Shown here: in pieces, positions 1 through 6,373 of the stretch | Layout: the number at the start of each line of letters is the position of its first letter | How positions within the stretch are numbered: position 1 is the first letter of the stretch | NCBI GenBank assembly: GCA_964496475.1 | Contig: CAZBZS010000029.1 | Coordinates: forward strand, 1-27,151 | Reading direction: 5' to 3' | Source: JASLPR01 sp964496475 | GTDB taxonomy: Bacteria; Chloroflexota; UBA11872; VXNJ01 | DNA: 27,151 bases | Position numbers and translations under genes: made by a program | The notes under the pieces: generated by a model | What the model saw: the letters and a program-made list of their open reading frames with translations, nothing else | Database searches by the model: none | Told to the model about the DNA's origin: nothing

Positions 1-1142
1 GCCGCGTAGAGCCCGGGCAGGGACGTGGCCGCTTCGATGTCGGTGTCGATCCCTCCCATCATGTAGTGCACGACCGGTCGCACCGGGATCAGTTCGTTAA
101 CCGGGTCGACTCCGGCGTAATTTATCGTCAGCTCTCTGACGAACGGAAGCCTGGCGTCGATCAGCTTCTCACCCAGATGTCGAATATCCAGATGGACGTA
201 GGTTCCGTGCGGGCCGAGGAACGTGTTGCCGTCTTGCTCTTCTTTGACGAAGGCCTGGGAGAGCCGGTCACGCGGCCCCAGCTCCATGGTCCGGGTCCGG
301 GGGTGTTCTGGGTCCGTCAATTCCAGCGGCTCGCCCAGGTCATAGTCCTGCAGGTAGCGCCGGCCATTCTTGTTCACCAACACCCCGCCCTCGCCGCGGG
401 TGGCCTCAGTAATCAGAATTCCGGTGCCGGGGAGCCCGGTGGGGTGGTACTGAACGAATTCCATGTCTTTGAGCGCAACGCCGGCCCGGTAAGCCAGCGC
501 CATGCCATCGCCGGTTTTGATGGAGGCGTTGGTCGTGAATTGGTGGACCTGCCCTCCACCGCCGGTGCAGACGATGACCGCCTTGCCGGCGATGCCGTGA
601 ATCTCGCCGCTCCGCTGCTCAATCGCGACGACGCCCTGGCAACGGCCGTCGTCCTCCAGCAACTCCACCGCGAACCATTCGTCATAGCGCCGGATATTGT
701 CGTACTTCAGGCTGGTCTGAAATAGAGCGTGCAGCACATGGAACCCGGTCTTGTCGGCGGCGTACCAGGTTCGTGCGATCTTCATGCCGCCGAAGGGTCT
801 GACGGCGATCTTGCCGTCCGCTTGCCGGCTCCAGGGACAGCCCCAGTGCTCTAGCAGGATCAGCTCGCCGGGCGCCTCTTTGACGAACGCCTCCACCGCA
901 TCCTGATCGGCCAGCCAGTCGGAACCGCTGATGGTGTCGTAAATGTGATTCTCGAAGCTGTCGTTGTCCTTGACGACGCCCGCCATGCCACCTTCCGCTG
1001 CGACGGTATGGCTGCGCATCGGGTAGACCTTGGAGACGACCGCTATATCGAGGCTGGGGTCAACTTCCGCGACCGCAATGGCGGCTCGCATTCCTGCTCC
1101 GCCGCCGCCGATTATGACGATGTCGTGCTTGAAGACGCTCAT
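1..1142 (-). CDS. frdA: Fumarate reductase/succinate dehydrogenase flavoprotein subunit, 3' end outside window
   Basis: FAD-binding catalytic subunit of the membrane-bound succinate:quinone oxidoreductase/fumarate reductase complex, which interconverts succinate and fumarate. The first 380 residues are present; the rest lies beyond position 1. Visible are the N-terminal dinucleotide fold GGGGAGM (residues 12-18), the covalent-FAD motif RSHTVAAEGG with His45, the block WGCPWSR, and GGMKIARTW with the capping-domain region. DMEFVQYHPTG and the active-site segment TRGEGG follow. The wording of these blocks (KVYPMRSHTVAAEGG, ADKTGFHVLH) matches E. coli FrdA rather than SdhA, so I call it the Frd type. 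That does not fix the physiological direction. The ATG at 1142 gives the family-standard N terminus MSVFKHD; an in-frame ATG at 1154 would add four residues. Neither has a good ribosome site. The iron-sulfur and membrane subunits are presumably further left. Confidence 0.95.
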   Translation of the reverse strand, partial: MSVFKHDIVIIGGGGAGMRAAIAVAEVDPSLDIAVVSKVYPMRSHTVAAEGGMAGVVKDNDSFENHIYDTISGSDWLADQDAVEAFVKEAPGELILLEHWGCPWSRQADGKIAVRPFGGMKIARTWYAADKTGFHVLHALFQTSLKYDNIRRYDEWFAVELLEDDGRCQGVVAIEQRSGEIHGIAGKAVIVCTGGGGQVHQFTTNASIKTGDGMALAYRAGVALKDMEFVQYHPTGLPGTGILITEATRGEGGVLVNKNGRRYLQDYDLGEPLELTDPEHPRTRTMELGPRDRLSQAFVKEEQDGNTFLGPHGTYVHLDIRHLGEKLIDARLPFVRELTINYAGVDPVNELIPVRPVVHYMMGGIDTDIEAATSLPGLYA

Positions 1143-1642
1143 GGGGCGAATCATAGGTCCGGCCCCCGGGAACCGCAATTTTCACGCCGGCTCTATTGAC
1201 CTTGAGCGACGCCGGCCGCCGGCGGCCGGCACATGCGGTGAACACATCGATGCGCTGCACCCGGGGGCCGATTCAGTCGACTCGCGGCGTTTCCAATCCC
1301 GGCATGGACGGGGCGATTGGCCGGCTCGACGTGACGCTCGGCGGGAATTAGTCGGACTTCTCGCATTCAGCCTGCGATCGGCCACGCGCGGGCCGGCGGG
1401 TCGCCAACCGGCTTGAACCAGCAACGGATTTGCCGTGATTGCGCCGGGGCGCACTCCACGGGCCGGACTTCAATGCGCCTACAGGACCGGTCAGACTTGA
1501 CAGCCACCGCTAAATTTTGCGAGGCATCACTCTGAAGGCCCTGGATGTCACGGCGGTGGGCGTAGGGTGGATTCCAGGGAAAATCGCCCGCGCGGAGTTC
1601 GTAAGTTGGGTTGGCTGTGGAGTGGGGCGAAGGGTGGCTGAA
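1143..1642. other. 500-nt divergent intergenic region between frdA and the secreted protein gene
   Basis: No convincing gene is seen here; short open frames are arginine/proline-rich and look like GC-rich noise. The region must contain the frdA promoter (leftward) and probably that of the secreted protein (rightward). It holds a perfect 20-nt inverted repeat at 1211-1230 and a TTGACA hexamer on the plus strand at 1497-1502. No good -10 hexamer lies at 16-18 nt from the TTGACA, so I do not call a promoter. Confidence 0.5.
1211..1230. repeat. Perfect 20-nt GC-only inverted repeat
   Basis: Two 10-nt half-sites (GCCGGCCGCC and its reverse complement) abut with no spacer, about 70 nt upstream of the frdA start codon. 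Its position allows a role as an operator or a leader hairpin for frdA, but an all-GC palindrome can arise by chance in such DNA. Confidence 0.5.
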
Positions 1643-2035
1643 ATGTGCGGTACGATCCCCGAACGGCTTCTTACAGTTTTCCTGGCGTCGGTGCTGGCAA
1701 TGGTCCTAACGACGTCCGTTGCCGCGCAGACGGAAGCCGATTTCGCGGTGGAGGGCGGCTGGTTCTTTTCGCAGACCGGTCCCGGAGACGGGACCGGATT
1801 CGCCGTGACCGACGCGGACGATATTCCTTTCTTCACCAATTTTCAGGCGCTGGGCGGAGTGCCGACGCTCGGCTACCCGGTATCCCGTCGATTTGAATAC
1901 AAGGGCTTCACCAACCAGGCCTTTCAAAAGGCCATATTGCAGTGGCAGCCTGATTCGAGCTCGATCAACTTCCTCATGTCTACGACGAGCTGTCAGGGTT
2001 GGGCAAGGACCCGGAGCTGGAGGCTTCGAAACTAA
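1643..2035 (+). CDS. Secreted protein of unknown function, N-terminal fragment (frameshifted)
   Basis: This is the first part of what looks like one gene running to 2877. The ATG at 1643 is preceded by an AAGGG ribosome site 8-9 nt away. It opens a classical signal peptide: a short charged start (MCGTIPER), a hydrophobic stretch at about residues 9-26, and a likely signal peptidase site near AAQT. The mature part contains FQALGGVPTLGYPVSRRF and GFTNQAFQKAILQW, a motif I recall from secreted Chloroflexota proteins of unknown function. After residue 111 the frame degenerates to TTSCQGWARTRS and stops at 2035. The next frame meanwhile continues with VYDELSGLGKDPELE. Inserting one A at 1975/1976 (CTCATG to CTCAATG) joins them into a protein of about 411 residues. 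An upstream in-frame TTG at 1517 is unlikely, because it would bury the signal peptide. Confidence 0.75.
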   Translation: MCGTIPERLLTVFLASVLAMVLTTSVAAQTEADFAVEGGWFFSQTGPGDGTGFAVTDADDIPFFTNFQALGGVPTLGYPVSRRFEYKGFTNQAFQKAILQWQPDSSSINFLMSTTSCQGWARTRSWRLRN

Positions 2036-2877
2036 CCCCGCCCAGCCGTGACTGGTCCGGACACGTAGGCCTCGAATGGGCGGCGGTCGTCCTTCGCCAT
2101 CTGGCGGTCCTGGATGAAAACCCGGCCATCAAGGCCAAATTCCTCGCCGATTCCGATTGGCTGAACCACTACGGTCTTCCCATGGCCTACGAGGACCTCG
2201 GGGACGTACGGATAATGCGGGCGCAGAGAGCGGTATTCCAGCAGTGGATGATTGAGGTTCCCTGGGCGAGCGCCGGTCAGGTCGTAGTAGCCAACGGCGG
2301 CGATATCGCCAAGGAACTGGGACTCTTTCGCGCCGCGGCCGGGGTCCCGCATGCATCGACCGAATCCCCCGCGGTCGTCTCCGAAACTGAGCCGGCGCCC
2401 GCGTTGACGCTGGTCTATTCGCGCGCTTCGATCACCTGCGCCCACGCCGGCGATCGGCTCGTCGAAAACGTTCCCATCGCCGACCTTAATAACTTCATCA
2501 TTGAATTCGTCGTGGCTTCCGGAAACGGCATGCCTGGAATCGACTTTCGAGGTACGCCATCGCAATGGGGGTACGTGGTGCTGGTCGGCGAGTTTGCCGC
2601 GTCGGACGGGAGCCGCAGAGATATTCGAATCTGGAAGCGCTGTGGCCAGGCTCAGATCCTTGACGTGAACTCCGGCGTGGTGCCTTCAGCCCCGCCGTAC
2701 CTAGTGACGATTCAGGTCCAGGGATCAGTCGCGACTATTTGGGTTAACTGTGTATGGGCCAGAACGTTTACCAACATCCTGGGCGTCGGCACCAACCTGG
2801 GACTTTCGTGCATGAACTTCTCCAACTCGTCGTCGGTCAACGCGGTCTTTCAGAACATCAACGTCTGGATACCGTAG
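1999..2877 (+). CDS. Secreted protein of unknown function, C-terminal fragment (frameshifted)
   Basis: This continues the preceding fragment in another frame; its only apparent start is a TTG at 1999 with no ribosome site, so it is probably not an independent gene. The true reading frame extends back to 1978. The first half (about residues 20-110) has NPAIKAKFL, AQRAVFQQW and VVVANGGDIAKELGLF. These blocks belong with GYPVSRRF in the upstream piece and recur in the same secreted family. A proline/alanine/glutamate-rich linker follows. A C-terminal domain of about 160 residues then alternates short hydrophobic strands and ends IWVNCVWA...NAVFQNINVWIP. This resembles concanavalin/LamG-like beta-sandwich domains, which often bind carbohydrate; that is inference. 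The chain carries no catalytic motif that I recognise. Confidence 0.7.
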   Translation: MGKDPELEASKLTPPSRDWSGHVGLEWAAVVLRHLAVLDENPAIKAKFLADSDWLNHYGLPMAYEDLGDVRIMRAQRAVFQQWMIEVPWASAGQVVVANGGDIAKELGLFRAAAGVPHASTESPAVVSETEPAPALTLVYSRASITCAHAGDRLVENVPIADLNNFIIEFVVASGNGMPGIDFRGTPSQWGYVVLVGEFAASDGSRRDIRIWKRCGQAQILDVNSGVVPSAPPYLVTIQVQGSVATIWVNCVWARTFTNILGVGTNLGLSCMNFSNSSSVNAVFQNINVWIP

Positions 2878-3006
2878 CGGGCGGCTGGGCTAGACCCCAG
2901 GGAGCCCTCTCCAATATCGGCGGCCCTTGCAGGCTGTCGGCGGCGGGTCGGCGATCTGGCGGCGGGGTAAACCGGCGGAGTCGAGAGTGGCTATCTGAAG
3001 GGATCG

Positions 3007-3036
3007 GGCGCGACCGCCTGGCTGTGCGGTCGCGCC
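3007..3036. terminator. Strong hairpin between convergent genes
   Basis: An 11-bp perfect stem (GGCGCGACCGC at 3007-3017 pairing with 3026-3036) with an 8-nt loop lies between the end of the secreted-protein gene and the end of mdh, which converge here. It is well placed as a shared bidirectional transcription barrier. No U-run follows on either strand, so a classical Rho-independent terminator is not proven. Confidence 0.5.
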
Positions 3037-3055
3037 GGAAGTCAGAGTCTGCCGG

Positions 3056-3982
3056 CTAGATTCCCATTACCTCGATGAGCTCGCGCACGGAGTCGGCGGA
3101 GCGACGCAGCCCGGCGAGTTCGCTCTCCTGCAGGTCCAGCTCCAGAATCTCCTCCACTCCACCGGCCCCGAGCTTGACCAGGACGCCGACGAATGTATTT
3201 TCAATTCCGTACTCGCCCTCGAGCAAAACGGCGCAGGGGAACAGGCGCTTGCGATCCATCAACATCGCGTCCGCCATCATCGCCACCGCCTCTCCCGGGG
3301 CCTCGAACGCGCTGCCTCGGCCCAGCAGACCCACGATCTCGCCGCCGCCGGCGGCGGTACGCTCGATGATCTCATCCAGTCGGCCGGTTTCGATCAGCTG
3401 GGTCACCGGAACGCCGGCGATGCTGGTATAGCTGGGAACCGGCACCATGGTGTCACCATGCCCGCCGAGAACGAAGCCGGAAACATCTTCGGGCGACACG
3501 TCCAGCTCCCAGGAGATGAACGTTCGATAGCGGGCCGTGTCCAACAATCCCCCCTGTCCGATCACCCGATTCTTGGGAAATCCGGAAACCGAGTGCGCGA
3601 GCTGGGCCATGGCGTCCATGGGATTTGTGAGGATAATCAAGATGCAGTCCGGCGAACGTTTCACCAGTTCTCCGGTCACCTGCTCCACGATCTCCTTGTT
3701 CTTCAGCAGCAGGTCATCTCTCGACATTCCCAGTTGGCGCGGAAAGCCGGAGGTGATGACGCAAATTTCGGAGCCGGCAGTCTCGTCGTAACCGTCCGAC
3801 CCGACGATCGAGGCTGCATGACCCTGGAGAGTCAGGGACTGATTGAGATCGAGCGCCTTACCGGCGGCGAACCCCTCGACGATGTCCACAAGCACGACGT
3901 CGGCGTAGCCGCGCTCGGCGAGCCGCCTTGCGGTCGACCCACCCGTCGCTCCTGCTCCGACTACCGTAACTTTGGATCGCAT
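3056..3982 (-). CDS. mdh: Malate dehydrogenase (LDH-like, NAD-dependent)
   Basis: Oxidises malate to oxaloacetate with NAD in the cytosolic TCA cycle. The protein has 308 residues, typical for the LDH-like (type 3) malate dehydrogenases of Chloroflexus and Bacillus. Visible are the Rossmann glycine motif GAGATG near the N terminus and the acidic end of beta-2 (VLVDI). PRQLGMSRDDLL follows, with the two substrate arginines expected for a malate rather than lactate enzyme. GQGGLLDTARYRTF supplies the catalytic Asp and substrate Arg, and GGHGDTMVP the catalytic His. The start at 3982 is chosen because AAAGGA sits 7 nt upstream; an upstream in-frame start at 4006 would add eight residues outside the family pattern. 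It lies 122 nt downstream of sucD on the same strand, with its own ribosome site, and may share the sucCD transcript. Confidence 0.96.
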   Translation of the reverse strand: MRSKVTVVGAGATGGSTARRLAERGYADVVLVDIVEGFAAGKALDLNQSLTLQGHAASIVGSDGYDETAGSEICVITSGFPRQLGMSRDDLLLKNKEIVEQVTGELVKRSPDCILIILTNPMDAMAQLAHSVSGFPKNRVIGQGGLLDTARYRTFISWELDVSPEDVSGFVLGGHGDTMVPVPSYTSIAGVPVTQLIETGRLDEIIERTAAGGGEIVGLLGRGSAFEAPGEAVAMMADAMLMDRKRLFPCAVLLEGEYGIENTFVGVLVKLGAGGVEEILELDLQESELAGLRRSADSVRELIEVMGI

Positions 3983-3989
3983 CCGTTGA

Positions 3990-3995
3990 TCCTTT
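3990..3995 (-). promoter_or_regulatory. Ribosome binding site of mdh
   Basis: AAAGGA lies 7 nt upstream of the ATG at 3982 and decides between that start and the in-frame one at 4006. Confidence 0.7.
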
Positions 3996-4104
3996 CCAAT
4001 CTTCACCGCGCTACCCCTTATGGGGTCTTGCCCGGCGATCTACGCGGCTCGGAGCAACCTCCGCGCCGGCTGTTCAACTTGTTCAACCGTGTCGCCCATA
4101 GGCG

Positions 4105-4980
4105 CTAGCCGCGCAGCCGCTCGTTCATCAACCGGGCCACGTCCGCTGGAAAATCCGCGACCGACACCCCGGCCGCTCGAAACGCGTCAATCTTGGCCTG
4201 CGCGGTACCGGAGCCGCCCGAAACAATCGCCCCGGCGTGCCCCATCCGTTTCTCCGGCGGAGCGGCCCGTCCGGCGACAAACGCGACGACCGGCTTACTC
4301 ACCTCACGGGCTATGAATTCGGCGCACTCCTCTTCGTCACTGCCACCGATTTCGCCAATCACCACGATCCCTCCGGTTGCCAGATCGTCCTCGAACATTC
4401 GCACGCAGTCAATAAAGTTCGTCCCGATGATCGGGTCGCCGCCGATCCCAACACACGTTGACTGCCCGAGTCCCTCATCGGTCAGCGCCTGGACGACCTC
4501 GTAGGTCAGCGTGCCACTCCGGCTCACCAGGCCGACGGGCCCGGGCACATGGATCTGCCCGGGCATGATCCCGACCTGCACCCCGTCCTCGGGAGTGATG
4601 AGGCCCGGGCAGTTTGGTCCGATCAGACGCACGCCGACCGACCTGGCGCGATGAAATATGGGTATTATGTCAAGTGCCGGGATACCTTCGGTGATGCAAA
4701 TGATCAATTCGATCCCTGCGTCCACCTGTTCCGCGACAGCATCCGCGGCGGCGAACGCGGGCACGAAAACAATTCCGCAGTTCGGCTCCGTCTCAGCAAC
4801 CGCTTCGGCGACCGTGTGGAACACCGGGACCCCGTACTCCACCTGCCCGCCACGTCCCGGCACCACTCCGCTCACCACCTTCGTGCCGTACTCCAGCATC
4901 AGCTTAGTGTGAAATGAGCCCTGCCGCCCGGTGATGCCCTGCACCAACACCCTGGTGCGAGAATCGATCAGAATACTCAC
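4105..4980 (-). CDS. sucD: Succinyl-CoA synthetase alpha subunit
   Basis: CoA-binding and phosphohistidine-bearing subunit of succinyl-CoA synthetase, which conserves succinyl-CoA energy as ATP or GTP. It has 291 residues, a normal length. The N-terminal CoA-binding fold carries VQGITGRQGSFHT, followed by IGPNCPGLI and SRSGTLTYE. The phospho-accepting His is about residue 248 in GHAGAIVSGGSGTA, matching the active His of E. coli SucD. The start is GTG at 4980, which overlaps the TGA of sucC by four bases (GTGA). The two subunits are therefore translationally coupled, as expected for a stoichiometric heterodimer. There is no strong ribosome site of its own, consistent with coupling. Confidence 0.97.
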   Translation of the reverse strand: MSILIDSRTRVLVQGITGRQGSFHTKLMLEYGTKVVSGVVPGRGGQVEYGVPVFHTVAEAVAETEPNCGIVFVPAFAAADAVAEQVDAGIELIICITEGIPALDIIPIFHRARSVGVRLIGPNCPGLITPEDGVQVGIMPGQIHVPGPVGLVSRSGTLTYEVVQALTDEGLGQSTCVGIGGDPIIGTNFIDCVRMFEDDLATGGIVVIGEIGGSDEEECAEFIAREVSKPVVAFVAGRAAPPEKRMGHAGAIVSGGSGTAQAKIDAFRAAGVSVADFPADVARLMNERLRG

Positions 4981-6110
4981 GCCGAAACCCCGGCGACAGC
5001 GGCCTGTACAGCCTCGGCCATGTCCCGGTGAGCCGAGATGCCGGCATCTTTCAGAATTCGCAGGCCTTCTTCCTCGTTCGTGCCGACTAGCCGGACGACC
5101 AGTGGCACCGATCGTGACAGATGGGTAGTGGCCGCGACAACGCCTCTGGCCACGTCGTCGCAGCGCGTAATGCCGCCGAAAATGTTCACCAGAACCAGCT
5201 CCACCGCCGGATCGGCCAGGATGATCTCCATGGCCGTGCGCACCTGGTCGGCGTCGGCCCCGCCACCCACGTCCAGGAAGTTCGCCGGCTCTCCACCGTG
5301 CAGCTGAATGACATCCAGCAGCGCCATCGCCAGTCCGGCTCCATTCACCATGCAGCCGATATTGCCGCTTAGCTTCACGTAGCTAATCCCGCCCTCACGA
5401 GCATCGCGCTCCGGACCCGTCTCTTCTTCTGGGTTTCGTAATTCGGCCAGATCGGGGTGGCGGAACACCCCGCTGTCATCGATGTTCACCTTGGCATCGA
5501 TCGCCCGCAATTCGCCTTCGGGGGTGACTATCAACGGATTGATCTCGGCGAGCGAAGCGTCCAGATCGACCACCGCCCCAACGAGCTTTCGGGCAATGGA
5601 TTCAAACTGCCGCACCTGCGGCCAGTCGAGACCGAGCCGGAACCCGACGGCGCGGGCCTGATGGGAGGCCAGTCCAGTCGCCGGGTCCGCCAGCGCCTTG
5701 ATTATCGTTTCGGGGTTTGTGCGGGCCGTCTCTTCAATTTCCACCCCGCCCTCGGCGCTGGCCATCAGGAGGACAGACTTTGTTTGGCGGTCAACGATAG
5801 CTCCGAGATAGATCTCTTTTGCAATGTCCGAGGCCACCGCCACCAGCACTCTATCCACCTTGAATCCGCGAATATCGATTCCCAGAATTTCTCGGGCTAC
5901 GGACTCGGCTTCGTCGGGATTCGCTGCCAATTTGACCCCACCCGCCTTGCCGCGACCGCCGGTAAGCACCTGAGCCTTCACCACTACCGGCACGCCAAAC
6001 TTCGTGGCGATTGCGCTCGCCTCCGCAGGTGTCGTCGCCACCTGCGCGGGCGGCACCGGAATGCCCGCCGCCGCGAATAATTCCCGCGCCTGGTACTCGT
6101 GGATTTTCAT
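4977..6110 (-). CDS. sucC: ADP-forming succinyl-CoA synthetase beta subunit
   Basis: Nucleotide-binding subunit of succinyl-CoA synthetase, an ATP-grasp enzyme of the TCA cycle. It has 377 residues. The start ATG at 6110 gives the family hallmark MKIHEYQARELFAAAGIPVP. Further blocks are VKAQVLTGGRGKAGGVKLA (ATP-grasp lysine and glycine loop), LAEINPLIVTPEGELRAIDA with metal-binding Glu/Asn and Asp, and LSGNIGCMVNGAGLAMALLD. The C-terminal domain has NFLDVGGGAD and VNIFGGITRCDDVARG. The longer in-frame reading from 6146 adds 12 atypical residues and is rejected. It is the first gene of the minus-strand TCA cluster, divergent from aconitase across a 263-nt control region. Confidence 0.97.
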   Translation of the reverse strand: MKIHEYQARELFAAAGIPVPPAQVATTPAEASAIATKFGVPVVVKAQVLTGGRGKAGGVKLAANPDEAESVAREILGIDIRGFKVDRVLVAVASDIAKEIYLGAIVDRQTKSVLLMASAEGGVEIEETARTNPETIIKALADPATGLASHQARAVGFRLGLDWPQVRQFESIARKLVGAVVDLDASLAEINPLIVTPEGELRAIDAKVNIDDSGVFRHPDLAELRNPEEETGPERDAREGGISYVKLSGNIGCMVNGAGLAMALLDVIQLHGGEPANFLDVGGGADADQVRTAMEIILADPAVELVLVNIFGGITRCDDVARGVVAATTHLSRSVPLVVRLVGTNEEEGLRILKDAGISAHRDMAEAVQAAVAGVSA

Positions 6111-6373
6111 CGATCTTTGACGCGCCTTGCACACTTCCGTCGACAATTCCGCGTTAGCGGTGGGTCAATTTAGCCGAAAGCGGGAGCACTTGCTTGTAAC
6201 TCCGTCGACCGCCGCTGAGCGTGCGAAATCACACCATCTCCATGTGCACCCATAAACTGCCTCACGACCGCGCCGCAGCATCGCACTAGAATTGATCGAT
6301 CCCATGTGCCATCGACCGTTGTCGTCGACACTTCGGACCCGAAACCGCACCACTCCGGACAAGGTCGTCTTTA
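6111..6373. promoter_or_regulatory. Divergent control region between sucC and aconitase
   Basis: This 263-nt region carries no convincing gene. It must contain the promoters for both TCA transcripts. A TAGAAT hexamer at 6287-6292 (plus) could be a -10 box for aconitase, but no good -35 lies 17-18 nt upstream. The palindrome GTCGAC occurs three times here (6139-6144, 6204-6209, 6324-6329), two of them as CCGTCGAC; a shared operator is possible but unproven. Confidence 0.35.

Noticed and set aside
1497..1502. TTGACA as a -35 promoter box
   Set aside because: The hexamer at 17 nt downstream (CGAGGC) is not a plausible -10, and the nearest TAAATT is only 9 nt away.
4013..4026. Small hairpin (ACCCC/GGGGT) between sucD and mdh
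   Set aside because: A 5-bp stem without a U-run is too weak to call a terminator.
3458..4108. Plus-strand 216-codon frame over mdh
   Set aside because: It lies antisense to a clear malate dehydrogenase and shows no domain or plausible start.
5457..6080. Plus-strand 207-codon frame over sucC
   Set aside because: It is antisense to sucC, with His/Arg-rich composition typical of a shadow frame.
6165..6362. 65-codon minus-strand frame in the sucC-aconitase spacer
   Set aside because: No ribosome site, no recognisable motif and an irregular composition; the spacer is better explained as control DNA.
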